Shown: one piece after another, positions 9,477 to 18,438 of the stretch
Layout: each line of letters begins with the position of its first letter
Position numbering within the stretch: the stretch's first letter is position 1
Assembly: GCF_022341425.1 (NCBI RefSeq)
Contig: NZ_JABFUC010000011.1
Location: 1-64,000 of the forward strand
Direction of reading: 5' to 3'
DNA: 64,000 bases
Origin: Billgrantia campisalis
GTDB lineage: Bacteria; Pseudomonadota; Gammaproteobacteria; Pseudomonadales; Halomonadaceae
Translations under genes and position numbers: made by a program
The notes under the pieces: generated by a model
Databases searched by the model: none
What the model was told of the DNA's origin: nothing
The model's input: only the letters and a program-made list of their open reading frames with translations

Positions 9477-12400
9477 GCCAGGTCAACCGTCTTCGCGAGG
9501 GCGGGCGCATCGATCGCGCTCGTCGGCTTAACTTCACCTTCAACGGCAAGCGCTACCAGGGCCATGCCGGCGACACCCTGGCCTCGGCGCTGCTCGCCAA
9601 CGGGGTGGATATCGTCAACCGCAGCTTCAAGTACTCGCGGCCCCGCGGCATCGTCGCCGCCGGCGCCGAGGAGCCCAATGCGCTGATCCAGCTGGGCAGC
9701 ACCGAGGCGACCCAGGTGCCCAACGTGCGCGCCACCCAGCAGGCGCTGTTCGAGGGGCTCACCGCACAGAGCACCAACGGCTGGCCCAACGTCCAGCGCG
9801 ATGTGATGAGCCTGGTGGGCAAGCTGGGCGGGCGCTTCATGCCGCCGGGCTTCTACTACAAGACCTTCATGGCCCCGGCCTCCATGTGGATGACCTACGA
9901 GAAGTTCATCCGCAAGGGCGCGGGCCTGGGCCGCAGCCCCATGGAGCGCGATCCGGATATCTATGACCACCTCAACCAGCACTGCGACCTGCTGGTGATC
10001 GGCGCCGGCCCGGTGGGCCTCGCGGCGGCGCTGACCGCGGCGCGTACCGGCGCCCGGGTGATCCTGGCCGACGAGCAGGAGGAGATGGGCGGCTCGCTGC
10101 TCGACAGTCGCGAGACCCTCAACGGCCAGCCGGCTTCCCAGTGGGTCGCCCAGGTGCTGGAGGAGCTCGCCGGGCTCGACAACGTCACCCTGCTGCCCCG
10201 CACCACCGCCCACGGCTACCACGACCACCACTTCGTGACCCTGCACGAGCGGCGCACCGAGCATCTCGGCGAGACCGCGCCGCTGGCCGCCGGCGTTCGT
10301 CCCGCCCGGTCGCGCCTGCATCGTGTGCGCGCCGGCCAGGTGCTGCTGGCCACCGGCGCCCACGAGCGGCCGCTGGTCTACGCCGGCAACGACGTGCCGG
10401 GTAACCTGGTCGCCGGTGCCGTCTCCACCTATATCCGTCGCTACGGCGTGGTACCGGGCAACAAGCTGGTGCTCTCCGTCAGCAACGACCACGCCTACCG
10501 CGCCGCCCTGGACTGGGATGAGGCCGGTCGCGAGGTGGTGGCCATCGTCGATGCACGTCCGGCGCCGGACGGCGAGCTGGTGGAGCAGGCCCGCGACCGC
10601 GGACTCCGCGTCATCACAGGCTCGGCCGTGCTCGAGGCCAAGGGCAGCACCCGTGTGAGCGGCGCCCGCATCGCCACCATCGATACCGCGACCTTCACGG
10701 TCACCGGCCAGGCCGAGACCCTGGCCTGCGACACCATCGCCAGCTCCGGCGGCTACAGCCCGGTGATCCACCTGGCCTCCCACACCGGGGCGCGACCCAC
10801 CTGGAACGACGAGGTCCTCGGCTTCGTGCCGAGCCTGGTGAAGGGCGTGCACGCCGCCGGCAGCGCCCGGGGGATCCATGACCTGGCCGAAGGGCTGGCC
10901 GACGGCATGGCCAAGGCCTGCGAGGCGCTCGCCGAGCTGGGCAAGTCCGCCGAGGTCATCGCGCTGCCCCAGGTCGAGGCGCGTCGGGAAGGGGTCGCCT
11001 GCGCGCTCTATCAGGTGCCCCACGAGAAGCCGACCCTGCGCGCGCCCAAGCAGTTCGTCGATATGCAGAACGATGTCACCGCGGCGGCCATCGAGCTCGC
11101 CACCCGTGAGGGCTTCGAGTCCATCGAGCACGTCAAGCGCTACACCGCCATGGGCTTCGGCACCGACCAGGGCAAGCTCGGCAACATCAACGGCATGGCC
11201 ATCGCCGCCCGCTGCCTGGGCAAGTCGATCCCCGAGGTGGGCACCACGGTGTTCCGGCCCAACTACACGCCGGTCACCTTCGGTGCCATCGCCGGTCGCC
11301 ACTGCCGCGACCTCTTCGACCCCGAGCGCTACACCGCCATGCACCAGTGGCACGTGGAACACGGCGCCGAGTTCGAGGAGGTGGGCCAGTGGAAGCGCCC
11401 CTGGTACTTTCCACAGAGCGTCAACGGCAAGCAGGAGACCATGCATGAAGCCGTGGCCCGGGAGTGCCTGGCGGTGCGCGAGAAGGTCGGCATCCTCGAT
11501 GCCTCCACGCTCGGCAAGATCGATATCCAGGGGCCGGATGCCCGGGAGTTCCTCAACCGCATCTACACCAACAAGTGGGCCAAGCTGGCCGTCGGCCGCG
11601 CCCGCTACGGGCTGATGTGCAAGGACGACGGCATGCTGATGGACGACGGCACCACCAGCTGCCTGGGCGAGAACCACTTCCTGATGACCACCACCACCGG
11701 CGGCGCCGCCGGGGTCATGGAGTGGCTGGAGCTGTGGCACCAGACCGAGTGGCCGGAGCTGAACGTCACCTTCACCTCGGTGACCGACCACTGGGCGACC
11801 ATGACCATCACCGGGCCGGAGGCGCGTAACCTGCTCGCCGAGATCACCGATATCGATCTGGCTCGTGACCGGTTCAAGTTCATGGACTGGCGCGAGGGCA
11901 AGGTGGCCGAGGTGCCGGCGCGGGTGTTCCGCATCTCCTTCACCGGTGAGCTCGCCTACGAGATCAACGTCCAGGCCAACTATGCGCTGCATGTCTGGAA
12001 GACGCTCTTCCAGCACGGCGAGAAGTACGGCCTGACGCCCTATGGCACCGAGACCATGCACGTCCTGCGCGCGGAAAAGGGCTTTATCATCGCCGGCCAG
12101 GACACCGACGGCTCGGTGACCCCGGAGGACCTGGGGATGCAGTGGGCCGTCGGTTACGACAAGCCCTACTCCTGGGTGGGCAAGCGGGCCCTGTCGCGCT
12201 CGGATACTCGGCGCATCGACCGTAAGCAGCTGGTGGGCCTCAAGCCCAAGGATCCCACCGTGGTGCTGGAGGAGGGTGCCCAGATTGTCTTCGATCCGGA
12301 CCACGCCATCCCCATGCCCATGGTGGGCCATGTGACCTCCAGCTACTACAGCCCGACCCTGCAGAGCGGCTTCGCGCTGGCCGTGGTCAAGGGCGGCCAG

Positions 12401-12511
12401 TCGCGCATGGGCCAAACCGTCTATCTGCCCATGGCCGACGGCAAGACCCATGCCGCAGAAATCGTCGGCCCGATCTTCTACGACCCCAAGGGAGAGCGCC
12501 AGCATGTCTGA
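9473..12511 (+). CDS. soxA: Sarcosine oxidase, alpha subunit
   Basis: A 1012-residue subunit. Domain order: an N-terminal ferredoxin-like segment (FTFNGKRYQGHAGDTLASAL, then FKYSRPRGI), a nucleotide-binding fold (LLVIGAGPVGLAAALTAART) with FAD/NAD-type completion (VLLATGAHERPLVYAGNDVP), and a C-terminal GcvT-like THF domain (VGILDASTLGKIDIQGPDA; SFTGELAYEINV; HVLRAEKGFIIAGQDTDG). The THF domain traps the methyl carbon as methylene-THF, which links the operon to glyA and purU. It overlaps soxD by 4 nt and soxG by 8 nt. Confidence 0.95.
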   Translation: MSQVNRLREGGRIDRARRLNFTFNGKRYQGHAGDTLASALLANGVDIVNRSFKYSRPRGIVAAGAEEPNALIQLGSTEATQVPNVRATQQALFEGLTAQSTNGWPNVQRDVMSLVGKLGGRFMPPGFYYKTFMAPASMWMTYEKFIRKGAGLGRSPMERDPDIYDHLNQHCDLLVIGAGPVGLAAALTAARTGARVILADEQEEMGGSLLDSRETLNGQPASQWVAQVLEELAGLDNVTLLPRTTAHGYHDHHFVTLHERRTEHLGETAPLAAGVRPARSRLHRVRAGQVLLATGAHERPLVYAGNDVPGNLVAGAVSTYIRRYGVVPGNKLVLSVSNDHAYRAALDWDEAGREVVAIVDARPAPDGELVEQARDRGLRVITGSAVLEAKGSTRVSGARIATIDTATFTVTGQAETLACDTIASSGGYSPVIHLASHTGARPTWNDEVLGFVPSLVKGVHAAGSARGIHDLAEGLADGMAKACEALAELGKSAEVIALPQVEARREGVACALYQVPHEKPTLRAPKQFVDMQNDVTAAAIELATREGFESIEHVKRYTAMGFGTDQGKLGNINGMAIAARCLGKSIPEVGTTVFRPNYTPVTFGAIAGRHCRDLFDPERYTAMHQWHVEHGAEFEEVGQWKRPWYFPQSVNGKQETMHEAVARECLAVREKVGILDASTLGKIDIQGPDAREFLNRIYTNKWAKLAVGRARYGLMCKDDGMLMDDGTTSCLGENHFLMTTTTGGAAGVMEWLELWHQTEWPELNVTFTSVTDHWATMTITGPEARNLLAEITDIDLARDRFKFMDWREGKVAEVPARVFRISFTGELAYEINVQANYALHVWKTLFQHGEKYGLTPYGTETMHVLRAEKGFIIAGQDTDGSVTPEDLGMQWAVGYDKPYSWVGKRALSRSDTRRIDRKQLVGLKPKDPTVVLEEGAQIVFDPDHAIPMPMVGHVTSSYYSPTLQSGFALAVVKGGQSRMGQTVYLPMADGKTHAAEIVGPIFYDPKGERQHV

Positions 12512-13154
12512 GCAAACCGCCAACTGGTTCAACCTCTACGACGCGCGACCCGACACCGAGGTACCGGCGGAGTCCCCGCTGGCCTGGTCCTATCAGAACA
12601 GCGGCCGGCCGAGCGTCAGCCAGAGGAGCCGCGTGGTGCTGCGCGAACGGCCGATGCTCGGCCATCTGATCCTGCGCGGCGGCGCCATCGTGCTCGATGA
12701 GGCGGTGCGCCGGGTGCTCGGCTTCGGCGTGCCGGGACGCCCCAATTCGCTCAGCCAGGACGAGGGCGGCGAGCGCTCGATCCAGTGGCTCTCGCCGGAT
12801 GAGTGGCTGTTGATCGTGCCCGGCGGCGAGGAGTTTTCTCTGGAGAGCAGGCTGCGCGAGGCCCTGGGCGACGCCCACTACGCCATCGTCAACGTCAGCG
12901 GCGGCCAGACCCTGCTCGAGCTCGAGGGCGACAAGGCCCGGGAGCTGTTGATGAAGTCGACGCCCTACGACGTCCATCCCGACGCCTTCCCGGTGGGCAA
13001 GGGGGTGACCACGGTATTCGCCAAGAGCAACCTGATCCTGCGCCGCCCCACGGAAACCCGCTGGGAGCTGGTGCTGCGTAGAAGCTTTGCCGACTACTGC
13101 TATCGCTGGATCCTCGATGCTGGCAGGGAGTATGCCATCGGCGTCGAGGCCTGA
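12504..13154 (+). CDS. soxG: Sarcosine oxidase, gamma subunit
   Basis: A 216-residue subunit of the GcvT-like fold. Recognisable blocks are QWLSPDEWLLIVPGGEE, YAIVNVSGGQTLLELEG and ARELLMKSTPYDVHPDAFP, ending in SFADYCYRWILDAGREY. I start it at 12504 (MSEQTANW), overlapping the end of soxA. The open frame reaches further back to 12450, but that part is soxA sequence read in another frame. It completes the heterotetramer. Confidence 0.93.
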   Translation: MSEQTANWFNLYDARPDTEVPAESPLAWSYQNSGRPSVSQRSRVVLRERPMLGHLILRGGAIVLDEAVRRVLGFGVPGRPNSLSQDEGGERSIQWLSPDEWLLIVPGGEEFSLESRLREALGDAHYAIVNVSGGQTLLELEGDKARELLMKSTPYDVHPDAFPVGKGVTTVFAKSNLILRRPTETRWELVLRRSFADYCYRWILDAGREYAIGVEA

Positions 13155-13161
13155 CAGGGGC

Positions 13162-13183
13162 GGGGCCGGCAGCCGTCGGCCCC
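13162..13183 (+). other. Intercistronic hairpin between soxG and purU
   Basis: GGGGCCG at 13162-13168 can pair with CGGCCCC at 13177-13183 (7 bp, 8-nt loop). No run of T follows, so it is more likely an mRNA-stabilising or partial attenuation structure than a terminator. purU starts 18 bases downstream. Confidence 0.35.
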
Positions 13184-13200
13184 CTCCGGGAGAGAACATC

Positions 13201-14067
13201 ATGCACGACAACAACAATCTCTGGATCCTGGCGGCCCAGTGCCCGAGCCGGCTCGGCACCGTGGACGTGGTGACCCGCTTCCTCAAGGAGAGCCGCTGCT
13301 ACATCACCGAGCAGCACACCTTCGATGACCGGCAGAGCGGTGGCTTCTTCATCCGCACCGAGTTTCGTCCCGAGGAGGCGGACTTCGACGCGGCGGCCTT
13401 CCAGGCCGGCTTCGCCGAGCGCGCCGCCGAGTTCGAGATGAGCTTCGAGCTGACCGCCCCGGGCACGCGCATGCCGGTGGTGATCATGGTCTCCAAGGCC
13501 GATCACTGCTTGAACGACCTGCTCTATCGCTACCGCATCGGCCAGCTGCCGATCGACATTCGCGCCATCGTCTCCAATCACCCGGACCTGGCGACCCTGG
13601 CGGAGTGGCACGGCATTCCCTATCACCACTTCCCCATCACGGCCGAGACCAAGCCCGAGCAGGAGGCCCGGGTCTGGGCGGTGGTCGAGGAGACCGGCGC
13701 CGAGCTGGTGATCCTCGCCCGCTACATGCAGGTGCTGTCGAGCGATATGTGCGAGAAGCTCAGCGGCCGGGCGATCAATATCCACCACTCCCTGCTGCCG
13801 GGCTTCAAGGGCGCCAAGCCCTACCACCAGGCCTATGCCAAGGGCGTGAAGCTGGTCGGCGCCACCGCCCACTACATCAACGACGACCTGGACGAGGGGC
13901 CGATCATCACCCAGGGCGTCGAGCCGGTGAGTCATACCGACTACCCGGAGGACCTGGTGGCCAAGGGGCGCGATATCGAGTGCCTCACCCTGTCCCGAGC
14001 CGTCGCCCTGCACGTGGAGCGCCGCGTCTTCCTGCACGCCAACCACACCGTGGTCTTCGATCGCTAA
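13201..14067 (+). CDS. purU: Formyltetrahydrofolate deformylase
   Basis: A 288-residue enzyme that hydrolyses 10-formyl-THF to formate and THF. It has an N-terminal ACT-like domain (CPSRLGTVDVVTRFLKE) and a C-terminal formyltransferase-fold domain with the catalytic asparagine, histidine and aspartate contexts INIHHSLLPGFKGA, GATAHYINDDLDEGPII and a final HVERRVFLHANHTVVF. The start at 13201 follows GGGAGAG. In the sox operon it returns THF after the methyl carbons of betaine and sarcosine have entered the folate pool, as in Pseudomonas (purU2). Confidence 0.93.
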   Translation: MHDNNNLWILAAQCPSRLGTVDVVTRFLKESRCYITEQHTFDDRQSGGFFIRTEFRPEEADFDAAAFQAGFAERAAEFEMSFELTAPGTRMPVVIMVSKADHCLNDLLYRYRIGQLPIDIRAIVSNHPDLATLAEWHGIPYHHFPITAETKPEQEARVWAVVEETGAELVILARYMQVLSSDMCEKLSGRAINIHHSLLPGFKGAKPYHQAYAKGVKLVGATAHYINDDLDEGPIITQGVEPVSHTDYPEDLVAKGRDIECLTLSRAVALHVERRVFLHANHTVVFDR

Positions 14068-14087
14068 CGCATGACGTGGGTGTGTGG

Positions 14088-14132
14088 TGTAGGAGGCCGG
14101 CTCTGCCGGGCGAATGGCGCCGTCAGGCGCCC
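14088..14132. repeat. REP-like palindromic unit between purU and sdaA
   Basis: TGTAGGAGGCCGGCTCTGCC, followed by GGGCGAA and a GGCGCC-GTCA-GGCGCC hairpin at 14116-14131, resembles the extragenic palindromic (REP) units scattered through Halomonas and Pseudomonas genomes. I saw only this copy in the window. It would separate the purU message from sdaA. Confidence 0.45.
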
Positions 14133-14164
14133 AGTGAAGAACTCAACATAAAGGTCATGAAACC

Positions 14165-15544
14165 ATGCCAATCAGCGTCTTCGATCTGTTCAAGGTCGGC
14201 GTCGGACCGTCGAGCTCCCATACCGTGGGTCCCATGCAGGCCGCCTACGACTTCGTCGATGAGCTCAAGGCGCGCGAATGGCTCGAAGGTGTCTCTCGCC
14301 TCGAGGTCCAGCTCTTCGGTTCGCTGTCGGCCACCGGCATCGGCCACGGCACCGATCGCGCCGTGATCATGGGGCTGATGGGCGAGCGCCCCAACCGCAT
14401 CGACCCGGCCATCATCGGTCCCTGCCTCCAGGAACTGCGTGAGACCGCCACCCTGCGACTGGACAGGCGCCACCCGGTGCCCTTCCTGTGGGAGCGGGAC
14501 ATGCAGCTCCATCCCGACAGCCTGCCCCACCACCCCAACGCCATGCGGCTGATCGCCCACGGCCACGGCGGTGAGTGCTACCAGAACACCTACTACTCGG
14601 TGGGCGGCGGCTTCGTGGTGAACCAGGCCCAGGCCGAGCAGGGCGATCTCGACGCCGATACCACCGAGCTGCCCTACGACTTCCAGACCGCCGCCGATCT
14701 GATGCGCATGTGCCGGGAGAGCGGCCTGCGCATCAGCGAGCTGATGCTGGCCAACGAGACCGCCTGGCGCAGCGAGGCCGAGATTCGCGCCGGCCTGTGG
14801 CAGATCTGGCTGGCCATGAAGGCCTGCGTGGAGAAGGGCCTGGAGGCCGAGGGCGTGCTGCCCGGGGGCCTCAACGTCCGCCGGCGCGCCCGCTCGCTGC
14901 ACCAGCGGCTGCTGGCGGCCGATGACAACCCCTCGCTGATCGCCTCGACGATGACGGCCATGGACTGGGTCAACCTCTATGCCCTGGCGGTCAACGAGGA
15001 GAACGCCGCCGGCGGGCGCATGGTCACCGCGCCCACCAACGGCGCGGCGGGCATCATTCCGGCGGTACTGCACTACTACATGCAGTTCCAGCCGGATGCC
15101 TGCGAGCGCGACGTGGTGGATTTCCTGCTGGCCGCCGGGGCCGTGGGCATCCTGTGCAAGAAGAACGCCTCCATCTCCGGCGCCGAGGTGGGCTGCCAGG
15201 GCGAGGTGGGGTCGGCCTGCGCCATGGCTGCCGCCGGGCTCACCGAGGTGATGGGCGGCAGCGTCGGTCAGGTGGAGAACGCCGCCGAGATCGGCCTGGA
15301 GCACAACCTGGGGCTGACCTGCGACCCGGTGGGAGGCCTGGTGCAGGTGCCCTGCATCGAGCGCAACGCCATCGCCTCGGTGAAGGCGATCAACGCCGCC
15401 CAGATGGCGCTGCGCGGCGACGGCGAGCACTTCATCTCCCTGGACAAGGTGATTCGCACCATGCGCGACACCGGGGCCGACATGCAGGAGAAGTACAAGG
15501 AGACTTCCCGCGGCGGCCTGGCCGTCAACGCCATCGAGTGCTGA
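14165..15544 (+). CDS. sdaA: L-serine dehydratase, iron-sulfur type
   Basis: A 459-residue single-chain enzyme that deaminates serine to pyruvate and ammonia using an oxygen-sensitive [4Fe-4S] cluster. The beta-domain start is canonical ([22 protein letters not shown]). The catalytic cysteine motifs are [20 protein letters not shown] and [15 protein letters not shown]. Length is usual for SdaA/SdaB (about 455). It lies just after purU on the same strand and completes betaine to pyruvate conversion. A REP-like unit lies between, so it may have its own promoter. Confidence 0.95.
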   Translation: MPISVFDLFKVGVGPSSSHTVGPMQAAYDFVDELKAREWLEGVSRLEVQLFGSLSATGIGHGTDRAVIMGLMGERPNRIDPAIIGPCLQELRETATLRLDRRHPVPFLWERDMQLHPDSLPHHPNAMRLIAHGHGGECYQNTYYSVGGGFVVNQAQAEQGDLDADTTELPYDFQTAADLMRMCRESGLRISELMLANETAWRSEAEIRAGLWQIWLAMKACVEKGLEAEGVLPGGLNVRRRARSLHQRLLAADDNPSLIASTMTAMDWVNLYALAVNEENAAGGRMVTAPTNGAAGIIPAVLHYYMQFQPDACERDVVDFLLAAGAVGILCKKNASISGAEVGCQGEVGSACAMAAAGLTEVMGGSVGQVENAAEIGLEHNLGLTCDPVGGLVQVPCIERNAIASVKAINAAQMALRGDGEHFISLDKVIRTMRDTGADMQEKYKETSRGGLAVNAIEC

Positions 15545-15547
15545 GGC

Positions 15548-16003
15548 TCAGCGCCGGATGCCGATGGTGCGTCCGGCGAGCTCCGGCCAGGCACCGTCGT
15601 CGGCATGGGGCAGGGCGGCGATGGCCTCGGCCACCGGCGCCGGGAAGGCGTCGGGGCGGCCGCTCTCCCGGTTCATGCCCATCAGCATCTGCTCGCTGGT
15701 GGCCAGCAGATTGCCCTCCTCGTCGAACAGCGTGAAGAAGGCATGCAGCCGCTTGGCGTCGCGGTCCAGCAGGGTCACCGCGACCTCGAGCGGCTGGCCC
15801 TGATGGGCCTCGCGGCGGTAGCAGAGATGGGTCTCCAGGGTGTAGAGCGTGTAGCCGTGCCGGTCGCGCCCGGCCGAGTCCAGGTCGATACGGTCCATCA
15901 GCGCCTCCACCGCCAGGGAGAAGACCCTGGCGTATTCGGCGTCGTTCATATGACCGTTGTAGTCGACCCACTCCGGGGCGACCCGGGTCGTGAAAATCAC
16001 CAT
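15548..16003 (-). CDS. cdhB: Hotdog thioesterase, probable betainyl-CoA thioesterase
   Basis: A 151-residue 4HBT-type hotdog protein. The acidic active-site motif DYNGHMNDAEYARVF is near residue 14, followed by TLETHLCYRREAHQGQPLEV. In carnitine degradation this enzyme releases glycine betaine from betainyl-CoA made by the BKACE protein. Its ATG overlaps the TGA of the carnitine dehydrogenase gene (TGATG), and it is the last gene of the cdhC-cdhA-cdhB operon. In some bacteria the thioesterase is fused to the dehydrogenase; here they are separate. Its stop is only three bases from that of the convergent sdaA. Confidence 0.85.
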   Translation of the reverse strand: MVIFTTRVAPEWVDYNGHMNDAEYARVFSLAVEALMDRIDLDSAGRDRHGYTLYTLETHLCYRREAHQGQPLEVAVTLLDRDAKRLHAFFTLFDEEGNLLATSEQMLMGMNRESGRPDAFPAPVAEAIAALPHADDGAWPELAGRTIGIRR

Positions 16004-16959
16004 CAGATGCGTCCCTCCAGGCCTTCCGCTTCCGGCCAGTATTTCTGAACCAGGTCGAGCAGTTCAACCAGGAAGTCGTCGCGGCGACGGTCGAGTTCGC
16101 TGACCGGCCGGCCGGCGGCCTGGTATTCGCAGCCCTCGACCACCTTGTCGATCAGCGTGTCGGTGAGCTCGGGGGCCTCGAGCTTGGTCCAGGGCAGCTT
16201 CAGGGCGGGGCCGAACTGCTCCAGCATATGGCGCATGCCCGATTCGCCGCCGGCCAGGTGGAAGGTCAGGAAGGTGCCCATCAGCGACCAGCGCAGGCCG
16301 CAGCCGTAGACCACGGCGGCGTCCACCTCCTCGGTGGTGGCCACGCCGTCGTTGACCAGGTGCAGGGCCTCCCGCCACAGCGCCTCCATCAGGCGATCGG
16401 CGATATGCCCCTCGATCTCCCGGCGCACCACCAGGGGACGCATCTCGAGTGCCTGGTAGAGCCCCCGGGCGCGCTCGATCGGCTCGACGGCGGTGGCCTC
16501 GCCCCCCACCAGCTCCACCAGCGGCAGCAGGTAGACCGGGTTGAAGGGGTGGGCGACGATCACCCGCCCCGGGGCGCGGGTGCAGTCCCGCTGCAGGTCG
16601 CTGGGCTTAAAGCCGGACGTCGACGACCCGATGATGACTTCCGGTGCCGCCACGGCGTCCAGGGCGGCGAGGATCTCGCGCTTGAGCGGGAGGCGCTCCG
16701 GCACGTTCTCCTGGATCAGGTCGGCGCCGGCCACGGCCGCTTCGAGGCTGTCGACGAAGGTGAGTCGCGCGGGGCTGGCGCCCTCGGCCAGGCCCAGGCG
16801 CTCGAGAGACGGCCAGGCGTTGTCGACGAAGGCGCGGGTACGCTCAGGGGCCTCCGGGGCCGGGTCGAAGGCCACCACGTCCCAGCCCCGGGCCAGGGCC
16901 CGGGCGATCCAGCCGTTGCCGATCACCCCGGTGCCGATCACGGCGAGACGACGACTCAT
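16003..16959 (-). CDS. cdhA: L-carnitine 3-dehydrogenase
   Basis: A 318-residue 3-hydroxyacyl-CoA-dehydrogenase-like enzyme that oxidises carnitine to 3-dehydrocarnitine with NAD+. The Rossmann motif is at the N-terminus ([20 protein letters not shown]), and the family blocks [34 protein letters not shown] and [19 protein letters not shown] follow. Length and sequence match stand-alone CdhA rather than the longer fused form. It overlaps cdhC by 4 nt and cdhB by 1 nt. Confidence 0.9.
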   Translation of the reverse strand: MSRRLAVIGTGVIGNGWIARALARGWDVVAFDPAPEAPERTRAFVDNAWPSLERLGLAEGASPARLTFVDSLEAAVAGADLIQENVPERLPLKREILAALDAVAAPEVIIGSSTSGFKPSDLQRDCTRAPGRVIVAHPFNPVYLLPLVELVGGEATAVEPIERARGLYQALEMRPLVVRREIEGHIADRLMEALWREALHLVNDGVATTEEVDAAVVYGCGLRWSLMGTFLTFHLAGGESGMRHMLEQFGPALKLPWTKLEAPELTDTLIDKVVEGCEYQAAGRPVSELDRRRDDFLVELLDLVQKYWPEAEGLEGRI

Positions 16960-17888
16960 GCCTCACCTCCTGCGACGCTCTCGAGCGCTTTCTCGACAAT
17001 CTGGCCGGTGCGCGGGTCGCGCAGCCCCAAGTGGGCGCGGGTCTCGGCGGGGGTCATGACCCGGGCGCCGAGGTTCTCGATGAGGGTGGTGGCCTTCTCC
17101 ACCAGCTGGCCGTTGGTGGCCAGCACCCCCTTCTCCAGGTAGAGGTTGTCCTCCAGGCCGACCCGGGCATGACCGCCCAGCAGCACCGCCTGGGCGACCA
17201 TGGGCATCTGCTGGCGACCGATGCCGAAGGCGGCCCAGTTGGCGGTCTCCGGCAGCTTGTTGCGCATGGCCAGCATGGTTTCGGTGTCCGCCTCGGCGCC
17301 CCAGGGGATGCCCAGGCATAGCTGATAGAGGGGGTCGCCGTCGAGCAGGCCCTCCTGCTGCAGCTGGCGGGCGAACCACACATGGCCCAGGTCGAAGCAC
17401 TCCAGCTCCGGCTTGACCCCGGCGGCACGGACCAGGCGGGCATGCTCGCGCAGCCAGTCGGCGGGGTTCACGTAGACCATGTCGCCGAAGTTGAGGCTGC
17501 CGCAGTCGAGGGTGCAGAGCTCCGGCAGGAGCTCGCCCACCGGCGCGTGGCGCTCCGCCGGGGTCTGGATATCGGTGCCCGGGCCACCGCGGGTGGGGTC
17601 TTCGGCGTCGGGAATCCAGTCGCCGCCGCCGCCGGCGGTGATGTTCATGACGATATCCACGTCCGCTTCGCGGACCCGCTCCATCACCTCGCGGAAGTGC
17701 TCCACGGAGTGGCTGATGCCACCGGTCTCCGGGTCGCGCACATGGATATGCGCCACGCTGGCGCCGGCCCGGGCGGCCTCGATGCAGCTGTCGGCGATCT
17801 GCTTCGGGGTGACCGGCACATGGGGGCTCTTGGCGGTGGTGTCGCCGGCGCCGGTGACGGCGCAGGTCAGAATCACGTTGCGGTTCAT
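16956..17888 (-). CDS. cdhC: 3-dehydrocarnitine cleavage enzyme (BKACE / DUF849)
   Basis: A 310-residue beta-keto acid cleavage enzyme that uses acetyl-CoA to split 3-dehydrocarnitine into betainyl-CoA and acetoacetate. The zinc-binding HxH is in [13 protein letters not shown], with the second half of the barrel around [17 protein letters not shown] and [26 protein letters not shown] is typical of BKACE. It is the first gene of the operon in the order cdhC-cdhA-cdhB also found in Pseudomonas. The neighbouring caiX and cdhR of Pseudomonas are absent here. Substrate is inferred from the operon. Confidence 0.88.
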   Translation of the reverse strand: MNRNVILTCAVTGAGDTTAKSPHVPVTPKQIADSCIEAARAGASVAHIHVRDPETGGISHSVEHFREVMERVREADVDIVMNITAGGGGDWIPDAEDPTRGGPGTDIQTPAERHAPVGELLPELCTLDCGSLNFGDMVYVNPADWLREHARLVRAAGVKPELECFDLGHVWFARQLQQEGLLDGDPLYQLCLGIPWGAEADTETMLAMRNKLPETANWAAFGIGRQQMPMVAQAVLLGGHARVGLEDNLYLEKGVLATNGQLVEKATTLIENLGARVMTPAETRAHLGLRDPRTGQIVEKALESVAGGEA

Positions 17889-17960
17889 ATGGGCGCGCTC
17901 CCGTTATGGAGTGGATACGCCGCTAGTGTGGGGAATTCGCGCCGGGGGGAGTTGGCATCA

Positions 17961-17987
17961 GGCGTCATGGAGTTGATGGCCGACGCC
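17961..17987. promoter_or_regulatory. Inverted repeat upstream of the carnitine operon
   Basis: GGCGTC at 17961-17966 and GACGCC at 17982-17987 form an inverted repeat with a 15-base spacer, flanked by partly symmetric GGCATCA and TGATGGC. It lies 73-99 bases before the cdhC start, a reasonable distance for an activator. It is also next to the stop of the downstream-coded haemoglobin gene, so the evidence is modest. Confidence 0.35.
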
Positions 17988-17993
17988 GGATCC

Positions 17994-18425
17994 TTACTGG
18001 CGTCGCATGATATCGCCGTGCAGCCGGGCCAGGCGGCCGAGCAGCTGGTTGCGCGGGCCGGGCGGTATGCCTTGGTCGATCAGCGCCTGCTGCATGTGCC
18101 CCACCACGGCGTTGAAGTGGGCGTCGGTAAGCCCCATGTGCTGGTGGGCGCGGTCCATGGGTGGGCCGTCATAGCGACAGGGGCCGTCGCTGGTCTCACA
18201 CAGCTGCTGCTCCAGCGAGGCGACGAACAGATCGATGTTGGTGTTGGCAAAGAAGCCGACAATCTCGGGGTCGTCGGCTAGGCGCAGCGTGAAGTCTTCG
18301 ACAATGGCACTGATGCCGGCATCGCCGCCAAGCTGTTGATAGAGTGAGCCCTGCCGCTGTTGAGCGCAGCCGGCGAGCAGGATGCTGACGAGCAGGGTGA
18401 TGAGCAGTGGGCGCAGGGAAGGCAT
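17994..18425 (-). CDS. Truncated-haemoglobin (group I type) lipoprotein
   Basis: A 143-residue protein with a lipobox (LLAGC, acylated C20) followed by a truncated globin fold (LYQQLGGDAGISAIVEDF, then DDPEIVGFFANTN). The proximal haem histidine is H94 in RAHQHMGLTDAHF. The usual B10 tyrosine position is T46 (EDFTLRL instead of EDFYxRV), which should change O2/NO chemistry. C76 and C83 could form a disulfide outside the cytoplasm. It is the last gene of an operon with a cupredoxin, a GGDEF-EAL protein and a DUF3034-like protein. An envelope-anchored globin suggests gas or redox sensing or NO removal at the membrane; this is inference. Confidence 0.85.
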   Translation of the reverse strand: MPSLRPLLITLLVSILLAGCAQQRQGSLYQQLGGDAGISAIVEDFTLRLADDPEIVGFFANTNIDLFVASLEQQLCETSDGPCRYDGPPMDRAHQHMGLTDAHFNAVVGHMQQALIDQGIPPGPRNQLLGRLARLHGDIMRRQ

Positions 18426-18438
18426 GAGGGGCTCCGGC

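Noticed and set aside
9455..12532. 1025-codon minus-strand open frame opposite soxA
   Set aside because: Long antisense frames are expected in high-GC genes; its protein is low-complexity His/Gly/Ala/Val-rich without motifs, while soxA is unmistakable.
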